From NCBI RefSeq assembly GCF_000275845.1, contig NW_006766891.1, positions 366,815 to 430,814 of the forward strand: a stretch of DNA of 64,000 nucleotides. Direction: 5' to 3'. The DNA comes from Dichomitus squalens LYAD-421 SS1. Lineage: Eukaryota; Basidiomycota; Agaricomycetes; Polyporales; Polyporaceae. The position numbers and the translations under genes are program-made. Within the stretch, counting starts at the first letter, position 1; each line of letters opens with the position of its first letter. Shown here one piece after another: positions 1 through 12,996 of this stretch. The notes beneath the pieces are model-generated. The model was not told the DNA's origin, searched no databases, and saw only the letters and a list, made by a program, of their open reading frames with translations.

Positions 1-1
1 C

Positions 2-88
2 AAAGCCCTTGATCTGCTTGCCGCGCAATTCAAGCTGACCATCAGCGACTCACAAGTACGTTGGCTGACAGACGAGAGGTCACAGTAG
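2..88 (+). CDS. 3' end of an unidentified gene, cut by the window edge
   Basis: An open frame enters from the left edge and ends at TAG 86-88. It encodes 28 residues (ending ...SDSQVRWLTDERSQ), too few to name a family. The CAA|GTACGT at about 52-57 also looks like a splice donor, so the true last exon could differ. The gene would converge on the myosin gene that ends at 365. The 276 bases between them show nothing else I recognise. The call rests only on the open frame at the edge. Confidence 0.3.
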   Translation, partial: KALDLLAAQFKLTISDSQVRWLTDERSQ

Positions 89-364
89 CTGATGTCGTGT
101 AGCCTCTGAAACTTCTACTGAGGCAATCCGATGATGAAGTGAACACTTTGCGTACAGATCAACTACTGGCAGACCAGGTTCCAGATGGTGCATGCCTGCA
201 TCTTACCAGATGAACAGGTAGCGGCATGCATAGCGGCGGGTTGACGGCTGGCAATGGAATGGATGATTGAAAAAACATGTATAATACCATTACATTGGAT
301 CCCATAGCACAAAAAAGACATGCAAATATGACAAGTGTATGAACATGACAGCGAGACGAACTCG

Positions 365-3300
365 TTAGGCTACCAGAGCCGCGAGTCTCCGGAGATGAGG
401 GACATTGAGGTATGCGGGGACGTAAGTCTCCAGTCCAGAAACCTCTCTAGGGAGGGGAAGCTCGTAAGGGCCAACCTCTTCGGTTTCGGGTGCAAGGAGT
501 AGGTGGTCGTTGCGATCATTGGGTGATACTCGTGAGGCAACAACGCGAAGAATTTCCGGCGAGATGGGAGTCTGTTGCTTGTAAGTCAGTTGAAGATGCC
601 AGACTAATGACGATGAAAGGACAGACCTCATAGTCGGCGACGTAGTAGTTCGTGCACATGCGTTGGATTTGCGTAGGCGTCAGCATCCAGCAGACATCGT
701 AGATGATGTCCAGATCCGCAGGTGTGGACTAGTGCCATAGTCAATGCGTGCTTCACAATCCAGTAACTCGATGGAGAACATACCTTCTTGAGCTGGAGCA
801 GTTTCGTGGCCTGCATTAAGTGCTCGAGCTGTAGAGTGCCCTCCGGCATGTCGTGCGATTTACACCATTCCTCGATTCGAGTAATGTTGTACTGAATTTG
901 CATCGCTTTGAGGGAGTCAGCTAGACGTTGGACGACTCAGGGTCAAGCACACTCACCTCGCTTCCAGGACGAGAAGTTACGCCTCATGAGAAGGTCGTTG
1001 AAGCTCGTCACACCAATGAGCTTGAGGAGCTCGGTGATGACTTGCTGTACTACGGACTCTTCCATATAGTAGCTCTTCAAGCTCCTCCAGACCTTGTTCA
1101 GCAAGTTCAAGATATCGTCCATGCTGTACGCAGGTTGGGTGTTCGAGCTCAACAGGCGGTTGAATAACCTTCCTCCGCCATCAGTCGTGGTAAAGCCGGG
1201 CAAGGACTGGCTTTCAATGAGCGCAGGAATGACCATCTTCGACAAACGCTTCTTAGTCTCGAGCATCCACGTGTGATAGATGTTGTACTCGAGGCTGTCT
1301 AAGTCGTGCTTGACCACCGAGACAAGTCGTTCGTAGTCCGCCCACTCAAACGGCCGGACAGCGTTCTCCTCGCCAGGACCAATCCCCTGGAGCATGTCGC
1401 TCTCGGCCACGCAGATGAACGAGAGCATCTCGTGTACGTTGGAGAGCCAGAAAATGCCAGGGATTATCGCGTCCTCACCGGTGAACGACTACAGCAATAT
1501 CAGAATGCGCTTCAGGGCTAGTTAGGGACGCGGCTTACCATGACATGCGACTGAATAGTCTGCATGACGTTCGCAAGGAACCGTTCGCTCTCCGGAATGA
1601 GGCCGTATTTCCACATCTCGTTGGTGATCAGGCTGATCAAGTTTGCGGGGAACAAGATCTCCTTCACAGCAGCGGGGCTGGTCAAGCTCGGTGCAGGTAT
1701 CTTCAACCCACGGATCAGGCCGTCCAAAACATCCTCGTCCAGACGCTTGATGTCCTGCATTAACCTGATCTTTTCTTCGGCGGGGTCATCGTACAGGCTG
1801 GACCGGTCGAGCACGCGGAACTGCGGTAAGCCATCCTCGCCGTTGTACGCGACCGACACTGCACGAGGATTGGACGCTTGGCTCCTCTTGGCGTTGAACA
1901 TGAGCTCGTCCTGGGAGGTACGGTGATCGGAAGGCTGAATAGCATAAACGCCAGCCGAGCTGTGTCGCCGTTGGTGACGGGGAACAGAAGCAAGACTGGA
2001 GCCATTAGCATTGCCGGAGCCAGGTTCGGCGAGACGAAGAACAGGGGCGAAGGTAGGAGAAGTCGGCTCTGCTCGCACTCCCCGAGTGAGCGCGTTGAGA
2101 GCAGTAGCCCTGTTGAGCTGTTCCCGGAGGCTACTGACCTCGGTCTTGAGCGTCTGGATGACGGAGCTGTCGTCCGCATTCCGAACAGGCTGACTGTCGA
2201 TGAGCTTCTGCTGAGACTCGAGTTGTGAGGCCTGCTGGGCAAGCTCCTCCGTCAACTTTTGGATGGCAGCCTCTTTCTCTGCGGCCTTGACGATCGCATC
2301 TTCGAGCTTCCGCTCCACGTCCTCCTTTGCCCGCAGGAGTTGTTGGCTACGAGACAACTCCGATTGGGCGTTCGTGAGGTCAGTCTGGATCTGCCTAGCG
2401 CGAGCGTCCGACTCTTCGTGACGAGCAACCGCCTGTGATAGCTGTGCCTCGAGAGCAGTGACTTTGTTCTGCAGCTCCTTCTTCTCTTCGGTGCGCTTCT
2501 GGAGTGTTTGAGTGAGCTCGACGACCTTGTTCTCCAGCCTGTAAGAGATCTCCTTGAACTTGGAGACAGAACGGGCCTCGGCCTTGAGGGCCTTGAGCTC
2601 CTTGCGAGCGAGCCGCCGCCGCATACAGGACTGGATAAGAATGACGCTGCGAACGTCCTTCTTGTATGCTCTGCGGCAAAGACTGTAGACAGGAGGAGAC
2701 AGTCAGCGAAAGCCATCATGAACTTGTCAGTCTACTCACAGCCCCCGGAACAGGCTTTGGAGAGTGACCACGGCAAACGTCCGCTTTGAGTCCTTGAAAT
2801 TGCGGCGAGCCAGAAGGCCACGGGCACCTGGAGCAAAGCATCAGTACCAACGATGATTGCACTCATCAGGCTACTCACGGCTCTGAAAGGCGACAACTGA
2901 AGTACGAATAGTGAGGAAGCGTTTTCGCTGCAGGTATCTCCGGATGCCTCGCTGGAGGCGGGTCGCGGCAGCATCCTTGCGGACCTTCTCCACAAGTTGC
3001 CTTGCCATGAGACCGCGCCACCAGGTCTGAATCTTGATCGTCGCTTCGCGAAGAGCCCTATAATGTTTCACCGCCATCTTACGCCGCATGTTCTTCTGAA
3101 CGATGGTGACGAGCGCGTTCAGGCGGTTGGAGCGCAACGACTCGAGTGCTGCAAGCATACCAGCACGGAAGAAGATCTTGGTAAGGCCTGGCTGATACTT
3201 GTCAGGGTCGTTGATGGTCTTCTCAAGAATCCGGGCGCAGAGAGGCTTGAGCTCGAGATTCTTGATCATGGGTTCCCATTCAGAAGAATGGACGAGCATG

Positions 3301-6037
3301 TAGTACCTATCAGACGTCATTGAGACAAACTTGTCCACTCGTGTCCTCCTGGTGCTTACCGCTCGGCAAATTCTTCATACGTCCATCGTGAAGGATAACC
3401 AGCGCAACTGATCCGGATAGTCTCCAAGACACCACAAGCACGAAGTTGACCCAGTACCTGCTGAGGAGTGAACTCCCAAGCGCGCTTCTGTTCGTTAGGC
3501 TTGATGCACCTGATGTAGTGGACATTTGTGACGTTCAAAGTGTCCATCAGGTTGACCAATGATGCCTTGAAGATCGAGGCCTGGGTAGGCTTCTTCACCA
3601 TACCACCGGGACGCTTTGGACCAGAACCCGCCGTAGCAGAGGACATGAGCGACGTCCTGCCAGGATCGGGAATGAGGGACGCGCGCTTATTGGTGGTGTT
3701 GGCGGAATCTGAAACGGTGGGAGAAGGAGGCGTGGCGTCGGCGGGTTTGGTCGCGGCAAACGCAGCGTCGAGTACCTCCTTCAAGAATGCGTTCTTGGTT
3801 GCCTGGAGAAGGGCCATGTGCTCGTCGGGTACAGTATCCCGATTCTTCTCTAGGAAACCCTCCACTTCGTATGTGACATCCAGGGCATAGTGAGCAATCG
3901 TGAAGGCAGAGTTGCCAAAGCGGGGTTTCTTGAAGACCTTGGCATTCTCCGGCTTGACCAACTGGTTGTTGAGCTTCTGCAGGAAGGATTGATCTGTGCC
4001 GGAGGGAAGACGGGACTCTTCGTCAAGAAGGGCCATAACACCAAGTTTGCCTTCGATGACGTCGATGCAAGGCTGGTTGTCGGAGAAATCGATGAATGTC
4101 CAATTGATCTTCTCACGGATGTACTCCTCTTGCTCGAGCTTGAAGACGTGCTGGTTGAACTGAGCGGACAGAATGTTAATACGGCGTGCGCGTCGGTATG
4201 GTTAGTGCCTACCTCTTGCTGCAGCTTCTCGTTCGCGTAATTGATACTAAATTGCTCGAAGGAGTTCTACGTATATCGGTTCAGTCAGACAAACAACAGA
4301 CCCGACGCGCTCACTGACCTTCTTAAAATGCTCAAACCCGTAGATATCCAACACACCGATGAACATCTCCGCTCGATTCGCAGCCTCGCCGTTCTCCCCA
4401 GCCAAACTCTCGTTAAGGATTGCGACGACCCATTCGAAGAGGCAAGCATAGACGAACTTCGCGACAGAGTCGCGAACGACTGTCGCCTGTGCGCCATTCA
4501 GCGAGGTGACAATCTTTTCGTTACGAGTGGTGATCTGCTTCTTGACCGTCCACTTCTTGAATTCGGCGAGAGGTATGCCCAGAAAACGCGTCGACAGTTG
4601 AAGCGCAGGATCCGTGTCGTCAATTGCCGCGTCTGTCCGTGATTGAGTGATCTTGATGTTGCCGAGGTGGAGAAGAGCAGCAAGGAGCTTGAAGACGGCC
4701 CACTGCTTCTCGATGCCGATGCCAATTGTTGACAGAGCTTTCTGCGTTTCCTGGAACTCGTGTTCATCGTCCACCCCGGGAATGGGCGTAGAGGTGGGAC
4801 CGCCCTGGCTGAGGTATTGGAACTTAGTGACATCCGTATCGAGACCCAAATCCTTCCGCTCTTTCAGAGGAGCTCCGGCACAGAGTTGGTAGAAGATATG
4901 GTAGTTCCGCTCCGTCAAAGGCTGGAAAACGACACGAGAGCGCTCAAGGAGGTACGTCCGTATGCGTGCCCCGACGATTTCTTGCTCGCCGTCGAACAGG
5001 ATCTGCGCACATGCTCAGCATGCTTGTAGCAAGTATGAATAGTTGTAATGACTGACCTGGATGTACTTCCCAAAACGTGACGAGTTGTCGTTACGCGTAG
5101 TCTTCGCATTACCGAACGCTTCGAGTACCGGATTGGTGGCGAGAATCTGACGCTCCACCTCGCTCGACTCGTCAAGCGAAGCTTTGGTCCTAGCCTTGTT
5201 CTTCTTTTCGGGAGGATCCACGGACGCGAGGTAACGCATGATGTACTTCGCCTGGAAGGAATGAGTCCCCCGCATTGCAGCAGAGTACGTCTACTCACCG
5301 ATTCCGTCTTGCCGGCACCACTGTTGCGGCGTGAGCAGGTGCAACGTAACTTACGACAGGGACTGTGCGTACCTCTCCCCGGAGACGATGATGGTCTGGC
5401 CCGTGCCATCTCTGCTCATAGCAGTGTAGGCGTCCTCCGCTATAGCGAACAAATGCGGCTCGAGTTCGCCTCTCCGACGGCCATTATATGCTTGAATGAC
5501 TTCCGGGCCATAAAGGGCGACGCGTTGGAAGGGGTTGACGGCGATGAGGACAATTCCGGAGTATGTATAGATGCTGTGTTGGGCGTAACGATTGCGGATT
5601 GTGTGAAGGACTGCAGGACAGGACACGAACAGAGTCGGCGATGAGACAAACGTATGTAGCCAGGAGAGCGGTTCCTAGAGAGGTGGACACTAACCTGAAG
5701 GTTCGTTCAAATGAGAGAGGGTCGCGAGGTCGTCAGCGGTTTCCAGCAGCGGTGGGTTTCGTAGCGGTGGCAGGTCCTCCTTGCCATCCTTGATCGCCTT
5801 GACGGTGGTGTCTACCTTAATCTCCTGTATACAAAGAGCACCATCAGTATATGAGCATTCAGAAAGGAGCAAGTGAGGGTGCACGGAAGAAGCACCGACC
5901 TTTCCGCGTTCATCTACAAAGACCAGCTTGACAGTATCATCGGTCCTGGTGACCGTGGTGACCTCGGCGGATATCCAACCTAGCTCCTTGTCAGGGAACC
6001 ATACCCTGGTGCCTTTGCTGTATATATTTTCGGCCAT
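365..6037 (-). CDS. MYO2: Class V myosin heavy chain (fungal Myo2/MyoE type)
   Basis: Actin-based motor that carries secretory vesicles and organelles to growing hyphal tips. The ATG at 6035-6037 begins [20 protein letters not shown], the SH3-like segment before the motor. The motor follows: the P-loop [10 protein letters not shown] is assembled across an intron near 5310-5370, and the actin-binding region carries [12 protein letters not shown] near 3490. About six IQ motifs (for example [17 protein letters not shown] and [14 protein letters not shown], then LQRGIRRYL and [13 protein letters not shown]) lie between roughly 3170 and 2590. A long coiled coil covers 2590-2100. The C-terminal DIL globular tail occupies the last exons to the stop at 365. 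This order (motor, 6 IQ, coiled coil, DIL tail) defines class V. The gene has many short introns. It is head-to-head with the bestrophin-like gene. Confidence 0.95.
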
Positions 6038-6572
6038 GGAGTGAGGGGGGCCGGGGAGGAATGGGTCGTAACAAGTCGTCAGCTGAGTAGGGAACGTTGC
6101 CCCGAAATCACCTCCGTTAAGCCCGTCACAACTCTGATCGAGCGTGACGGTAACCAGTCACGCATTCTCAATTCCCCTCCCGGCAGCCTTTCATCTGCGC
6201 TCTCGAGCGTGCAGACTGTCATGGAGCACACTGGCTACTGAAATGCACTATATATTACTACTAGACTCCAGACTAACAAGGGGATGAATGGCAGCATGAC
6301 GGCGATGTGGCAGAGAGAACGACGGGCGCCATGCGTAACGGATTAGCAGCCACTATGGGCGCTCTCTCAGAGCCGGCAGTACTGGCCGCCATAGCGGCCT
6401 CTCCACAGTGCCTCCACTCCTCACCTCGCCTCAGCACTCTTCCGTTAGGCGGTGGTCTCGCTTGGTGTCCCTTTCCTTCAGTCCTTTGTGCTCCTCCGCG
6501 TCCCAGCATATCGCAAACGCCACTTGAGCTTGGACCTTGCACCGGACCGGGACTGCACGACTGCTCGGCGGG
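6038..6572. other. Divergent intergenic region between myosin V and bestrophin-like gene
   Basis: About 535 bases separate two genes that start in opposite directions, so it should hold both promoters. Short open frames cross it but match no family. I see no RNA gene or repeat. Confidence 0.5.
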
Positions 6573-8498
6573 ATGGCTTCAATCTCTGTCCTCAAGAGTT
6601 CGACTGTGACCGTCAAAGGTCCCAAGGTACGCCTACCACCGATCTACGTCGGTCGCGACCGTCGTTCATTTGGCCTCTGTGGGTAGGGTACGAAGATCAT
6701 AACGCGCCAGAAATTGCGCAAGGTGCGTCCATCCCAGCCACTATCTCGCAGCTGCCGAAGCCACCGTGCTAACCCCGCCGTACAGTACTCTTGGTTACCA
6801 GATGTGCTCCGCCTCAAAGGAAGCGTGCGTATTCTCTCCGTATGCCATGTCTTCTACATCCTGACCTCCTACAACAGGTCGTGCCCCGCATCGTCGGTCC
6901 AGTCCTGACCGTCACCATCTTTGCCACGGCCGCGGCCTACTTGTGGGCGCACGGCACGGACATATCTTTGACGAACTCTGTTGTACCGCTTCTGTCTGTG
7001 GTTGTGAGTGTCTCGATATGCTGTAGGCCCGAAGCGTTTGTTCACCCCAAGCGCCGTAGGTGGGCCTGATTCTTGTCTTCAGGTCAGTCGTGTGACCCTC
7101 ATGATGTTCAAGCGATCTCCAACATGTCTGACGCGACCATCACATCTACAGAAATGGGTGAGTAGCACTGTACTCCGTTGACAGAGCTCAATGTCTAATT
7201 CCATTCTTAGCACTTCCTATGATCGGTACTGGGAAGGACGCAAAGATTTCGGGACCATGGTTTCTCATGTACGTTACCGCACTTGCCCCTCCTTATGGCA
7301 TCCATCGCCCTTCTCTGCTTCCAGCTGACGTCCACGCTCCCACCCACAGGTCCGCAACCTCTCTCGCCTCATCTGGATCAATGTCTCCCTGCCCCCGGCA
7401 GACGACGCCTCGCGCGGCAAGGCCGCTTCCGCCAATCTCACCCCCGCCCAGCTCCGACGCAGGAAGGTGGACGCGATCAAACTCTCCCTCTCCTTCGCCT
7501 ATGCCGTAAAGCACTACCTCCGCGGCGAGGACGGCCTCGACTGGGACGACTACGCCGGGATCCTCCCCGCCCGCACCGCTCGTCTCTACAACGGGCTCTA
7601 CCAGCCCCCAAACAAGGACTACAAGTATTCTACCGTTGGCACGAGCGGCAAGTCCACCGGGTACGCCAGCTACGCCGCAACGGAGTACAGCGTCCGCCGC
7701 GACTCGCCGGAGGGCTTCGACACGGGTTCGAGCACGCCTGGGGCGGACACGCTCCTCGACGTCGAGAGGGGCCGGCAGAGCACTGCCGACGCGACGAAAC
7801 GCGTCAGAGTCAAGCGGAGCAAGGATCGCCTGAAGGCCCCTGGGCAGAAGTCGACCACGCCCCTGATGAGTTCCTTACAACACACGATCGACTTCTCGCC
7901 CGACCCAGACAGCCTGAGCACCCCGCTGCCCATGGTCATCGCGCACGAGCTCTCGCATGCACTGTTCAAGTTCCGCAGGGACGGGTACCTCGAGACCGTC
8001 GGTCCCGCTGGCATGAATGCCATGAATACCCTGTATGCGATTTCCTTTCCTTCTTGCTCGACTTTTGCTCAGACTGGTTGCGTAGCATCCAAGGCATGAT
8101 TGATATGATGACCTGTATGGAACGGGTCGCCAACACGCCGATCCCGCGCTCATACAGCATCCATCTGAAGCAATGCGTGACCCTATACTTGTTTTCTCTC
8201 CCCTTCACTCTTGTCAGGGAGCTTGGCTGGGGCATGATTCCCATCGTCACTGTGGTGGCGTTCACTCTGATGGGCATTGAGGGTATCGCGGAGGAGATTG
8301 AGATGCCTTTTGGACTCGATTCGGCAGACCTTCCCTTGGGTAGGTGCTTGTGATTTGAGACAGAAAGCCCCTGCTCAAGTTTGCATTACAGAACGTTACT
8401 GTGAGGACCTCAAGGAGGAGATCGAGTTCATGGTGGAGAAGTTGCCCGAAGGAGGGCAGGGCATGGGTGGTTACGACGATGGCGAAGGCGACGACTAA
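6573..8498 (+). CDS. Bestrophin-like membrane protein (UPF0187 family)
   Basis: Predicted anion channel-like integral membrane protein. The ATG at 6573 (MASISVLKSS) is followed by several short exons. Spliced, they give LPDVLRLKGSVVPRIVGPVL, a hydrophobic helix (VTIFATAAAYLWAH), VVPLLSVVVGLILVFRNGTS, then YDRYWEGRKDFGTMVSH and VRNLSRLIWINVSL. The RNGTSYDRYWEGR stretch is the hallmark of the bacterial and fungal bestrophin-like family. Later exons give a cytosolic segment rich in S, R and K (about 7640-7850), then PRSYSIHLKQCVTLYLF and two further hydrophobic segments (LGWGMIPIVTVVAFTLMGIE), followed by EEIEMPFGLDSADLPL, also typical. The C-terminus is short and acidic (DDGEGDD). Subcellular site and ion specificity cannot be read from sequence. 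The start codon is my best choice; an upstream one is possible. Confidence 0.85.
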
Positions 8499-8708
8499 CG
8501 AAGACGAGACACGCATAGTATACGCCCTGCAACCGCATTCCCATCCGCATCGCACATCTGCATACCATATTGAGATTCTCGCACATACGTCCAGACAATG
8601 TTTCAATGTGTCTTCTTCCTCAGCCATCCCCTCGACGGCTGTCTCGATCAGACGTCCGACAATGCTCTAATTTGAAGACCGCTGGCAGAAGGCAGGAATA
8701 TATGTACT

Positions 8709-9752
8709 CTAAGCGAACTCGGGCTGGCAGTGTTCTCCAGGACCGTAAGGCTAGAAACAAGGTATGTAAGTCCCTCTAGGGATGAGAGTAAGGAAAGTGA
8801 CACGCACCTTCTCCGTGAGCGCGGTGAGGCCGGCAGAATTCTCAGAAGTATGACGGCCGCTCTGGGGTCCCGGCTTGGGCTTCTCGCCTTTCTTGAACGC
8901 AGCTAGCACCTTGCGAGTCGTCTCTGACGTGAGGTCCTCCTGTATTCCGAGAAGAATTTGTCAAAGCTTGGGTTTCTACACAAGGGTGCGCGGCAACGTA
9001 CGTAGAAGTCGTCGCCAACAACCATCATTGGCGCGTTACTGCACGCGCCCTGACACTCAACCTCGATGACAGTGAACTTGCCGTCTTTGGTGGTCTCCCC
9101 AGGCTTGATGCCACCCAGCTCGGAGCAGACGGTTTCGAGGATCTCGTATGCACCGTTGAGCATGCAAGGGGTTGTAGTGCAGACCTGAACGAAATGTTCG
9201 CCAATGGGTTCCCTACATTGGACGTCATTCGTACATGTTGTGTAGAGAGACATTGAGCAACAAAGGAGGGAGCTGACCGGTTGAACATGGTGTAAAAGGT
9301 GGCAACCTCGTAGACGCGCATTGGGGGCATCTCGAGGAGGTTGGCGACATAGTTCATGACGGAGATGGAAGTCCAGCCCTTGTTCTGGCGCTGGCCAAGG
9401 TCGAGGAGGGGGATGACGGCGGCCTTCTTGTACTGGGGAGGGTAATGGGAGATGATTTCCTGAGCACGCTTGAGGTTCTCGGGGGAGAACTCGAACGGAA
9501 TCTGCATGGGGTTCAGCGATAGAAGAGGAGAGGTGCGATACAGAGCGCACCTTGGGGTTGTTGTAGGGAGTGTCACGGTGCTATGATGGGGGTAAGACAT
9601 GAGCGTGCACGTTCAGGGCTGGCAATCAAGACAAGGATACAGACGACGAAGAGAGCGTCGGAACGCCTGGGGGCAGAGGAGCAGATGGCCCGCGCAGGGG
9701 TAGATGGGCGAGGAGGCCGGACATGCCTCGAGAGAGCGCGAAGAGCAAACAT
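8709..9752 (-). CDS. NDUFV2: NADH:ubiquinone oxidoreductase 24 kDa subunit (mitochondrial complex I)
   Basis: Thioredoxin-fold subunit of the complex I NADH-oxidising module that carries the [2Fe-2S] cluster N1a. Exon 1 starts at ATG 9750-9752 ([20 protein letters not shown]), an arginine-rich, acid-free mitochondrial presequence. It splices to [10 protein letters not shown] and [20 protein letters not shown], then the core [47 protein letters not shown] and [19 protein letters not shown]. The two cysteine pairs expected as cluster ligands are visible. The last exon is only 42 bases (8709-8750) and encodes [13 protein letters not shown]; it follows ...LTALTEK across an intron at about 8751-8808. 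This tiny exon is easy to miss. It lies tail-to-tail with the bestrophin-like gene and head-to-head with the GSK3 gene. Confidence 0.95.
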
Positions 9753-10557
9753 CGCGGCGGAGAGGGAGACGAGGGCAGCTGGAGAGACTCAAGACTCGAG
9801 ACTGAGCACAGCGCGAGCGATGACCGACACACAGGCGCCCGCGCGAAGGGCCGCGCCGTCACTGGTTCCCGCCGGCGTCTGTCTCAACGTGTCTCTGCCC
9901 GGAATGGCAATTGGTGTGGTTGAGGCTAGTATGTAGTGCCAAAGACTAAATTGCATAGCACAAGACCCATGACAATCACCCTGCGAAGCTATCAGGCTGA
10001 TGGTCAACCGCGCGGGCTTTGTGCGGGAACGGGAGCAAATGGCTCCAAGGAGACCAGAGCAAGACTGGGGCTCTGCGCCCACGCTAGAAAATTGCAGACG
10101 GCTGCTGTCAGGGCGATAGCGCGGGCGCAGTGGACGGGCGTATTGGTGCGCTCGACGAACACAAGGAGCTATGGGACGTTGTGCGGCGTGTGAGCCCGAG
10201 GATGAGGGCAATTAATGTCGGCGGTGGTAATGTCGGCGATGAGGGAGCGTCGGGCGGGGTCGCGGGTGGCGCCGAGGTCTGGTGACCGCCGGGCGCTCGG
10301 GCGCCTGTGCGGACTGGTGAGAGCGTCGACCTGGCCTCTTTCTCCCGCCCACCCCCATCCTCCCCGCCGTGTCGTCCGTCCTGCTCGCCCCTTCCCCGCC
10401 AGCCTCAGCCTTCCCTCTCGCCCTCTCTTTCTCCTAACGTTTAATCTATCTCAACTCGCATCCTCGACCCCGTTCTCGTCTCCTCCAAGAGTCGTCCCCG
10501 CTCCTTCCTTCAAGGAACTCCGATCCTCTGTATCCGTAGCATCATCCCCCTCTCCAG
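9753..10557. other. Divergent intergenic region, NDUFV2 / GSK3
   Basis: About 800 bases between two divergent genes. The right part (10370-10550) is strongly CT-rich on the + strand, as often seen just upstream of highly expressed fungal genes. Open frames on both strands are low-complexity and match nothing. Confidence 0.5.
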
Positions 10558-12338
10558 ATGGCCACTCACGGTCCAATCAACGGCGTCAAGATCTCTCGTA
10601 CGTCCCTCCTTCATTTCCACACACACCCTCTTCCATGCTTCGCTTTTCCTCCCCGTGCCCTCCCCGTCCCTTAAAACATTGCATCGCGTCCATCGCCCCT
10701 TTCCATCCTCTTCTCCTGCTCATGGATGACGCGTTGGTACTCATTCCTGTCGTTTTTCTGTCTTTGCGCATCTGCAGCCGTCGACGATCCCCGCAAGATC
10801 GTCAAGGTCGTCGCTTCCGACGGCAAGTCGGGAGAGACCCGTGATCTCATTTACACCAACTGCAAAGTCATCGGAAACGGCTCTTTCGGTATCGTCTTCC
10901 AGGCAAAGCTCCTCGAAGACTCCAACCCCGTCTGTGACATCGCCATCAAGAAGGTCTTGCAGGACAAGAGGTTCAAGGTACGTTCCCTCCTTTCCGAGCC
11001 CCCCCTCTTTGTGGTTACAGCGCGTCTAATCTGCAATCTCCGTCGCGCGCAGAACCGTGAATTGCAGATCATGAGACTCGTCTCACATCCCAACGTCGTC
11101 GACCTTAAAGCCTTTTTCTACTCTAATGGTGACAAGGTGAGCTCCACAGCGTTTCCCACACATCGCACCTTCCTTTTCCTCGTTCTCTTCGCATCCGCCA
11201 TTTTCTCATCTCGTGCCCCCTCAATCGTTCCGACGACTGACATAGTCCGACCGAAAGAAAGATGAAGTGTACCTCAACCTTGTGCTCGAATATGTCCCGG
11301 AGACCGTGTACCGCGCTAGCCGGCACTACGCCAAGCTCAAGCAACCGATGCCCATGCTCCAAATCAAGCTGTATATGTATCAACTCCTCCGCTCCCTCAT
11401 GTACATCCACTCCATCGGCATTTGCCACCGCGACATCAAGCCTCAGAACCTCCTTCTCAACCCTGCTACCGGCGTCCTGAAGCTCTGTGACTTTGGCTCA
11501 GCCAAGATCCTTGTCGCGGGCGAGCCCAACGTCAGCTACATCTGCTCCCGCTACTACCGTGCGCCAGAGCTCATCTTCGGCGCGACGAACTACACGACAA
11601 ACATTGGTGTGGTTCACGTTGTTTCTCAGCATTTCTCGCGTGCTCATTGACATCTCTACTTCACAACTCAGACATCTGGTCAACTGGATGTGTCATGGCG
11701 GAGCTCATGCTTGGGCAGCCTCTGTTCCCCGGAGAGAGTGGAATCGACCAGCTGGTCGAGATCATCAAGGTCCTCGGCACTCCATCGCGAGAGCAGATCA
11801 AGACGATGAATCCCAACTACATGGAGCACAAGTTCCCACAGATCAAGCCTCACCCTTTCTCCAAGGTGCGTCGTCGAATACTAACACGAGCTTTCGGCTC
11901 CTATTCGCGTGGCACAGCCACTGACCATGGAGTCCCAACCAGGTCTTCCGGCCTCGCACAGCACCGGAAGCTATCGACCTCGTTGCGAAGTTGCTCGAGT
12001 ACACGCCTGAGGCGCGGCTGAGCGCGGTCGAGGCGATGTGCCACCCGTTCTTCGACGAGCTGCGGCAAGAGGGTGCGAAAATGCCCAACGGGAAGGAGTT
12101 CCCGCCTCTCTTTGACTTTACTCGGGAAGGTACGTGCACAGCTTATTCAGCCCAGAGCCGCACTTGTCGAGGTTGCTGACATTTCAATGACTCAACACTC
12201 GCAGAGCTCTCAGTACGGCCGGACCTGATCCGCCAGCTTGTTCCGCCACACACCGAGGCTGAGCTCGCGTCGCGTTCGATCCACCTGGATTCGTTTGTTC
12301 CGATACCGCTGGAGCAGCTAAGAATCTCCTTGGACTAA
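10558..12338 (+). CDS. GSK3: Glycogen synthase kinase 3 (shaggy-type) protein kinase
   Basis: Serine/threonine kinase of the GSK3/Shaggy family, which acts in stress, cell-wall and differentiation signalling. It starts at ATG 10558 ([13 protein letters not shown]) with a short N-terminus. The kinase domain shows the glycine loop [14 protein letters not shown], the lysine in [15 protein letters not shown], catalytic loop [18 protein letters not shown], and the activation loop [18 protein letters not shown], including the GSK3-specific tyrosine that is autophosphorylated. [20 protein letters not shown] and [20 protein letters not shown] complete the C-lobe. About six introns interrupt it, and the protein ends ...[10 protein letters not shown] at TAA 12336. 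Length is close to that of other fungal orthologues. Confidence 0.95.
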
Positions 12339-12996
12339 GGAGCTGGCGAAGAGGAAGGACACGTTCCCTGTCCGCACGGGACTCGTAGTATTTTCGTATA
12401 GCGATGCAGCCCTACGCGCGCGCAAGGGTAGCCCCGTCGTTTGCCATGTCCCACGTCGTCGCGTTGCCTTTTTGCTCTATTGGTCGCAGCGTTGTGGCCG
12501 TCGTCATCGCCGTCTGTCCGTTTTGTCACGCCATGTCCGATACATCTCATGTCTCACATCATCACCACTCGTACCGTCCTGGCGTCGCGTCGTGTCCGGT
12601 TGTCTTATATATCTCTGAGTTTGTATGGCTGGGCTTGCCGCTGCGATGCACGTACATATTTGTATACACGACCCGAGAATGTCGTCACGAAGAAATAAGC
12701 ATTTTGCATTGCACGATCTGGCGAGATGGATGATGATGTGCGAGGGAAACGGGAGGGGCTACTTGCGGGAATGAGAGGGCTTATGTCGCGATATACTGCA
12801 CGAGGGCGGGGGGGGGGGGGGCAAAGATACAGCGCAGCGTAGGGATGAGCGCGAAAAGTTGCGCGATGTCGCGAGCGATTCACGCGACCGCACACATCCG
12901 GCGTCTATTTCATGCTCGCTCGCCTCCCGCGCCTCTTCCTCTCCGAGCCCTTCTTCATCTCCTCCGCCGTCCTCCTCCCCCCCTTCCTCCCCAACC
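12339..12996. other. Intergenic region with a long G run
   Basis: This holds the GSK3 3' region and the MET30 promoter. A run of more than ten G residues lies at about 12808-12822. The 100 bases before the MET30 start are rich in CCT. No gene seen. Confidence 0.5.

Noticed and set aside
12808..12822. Long G run (and C run at 26885-26897)
   Set aside because: Simple homopolymers, prone to sequencing length error; no function assigned.
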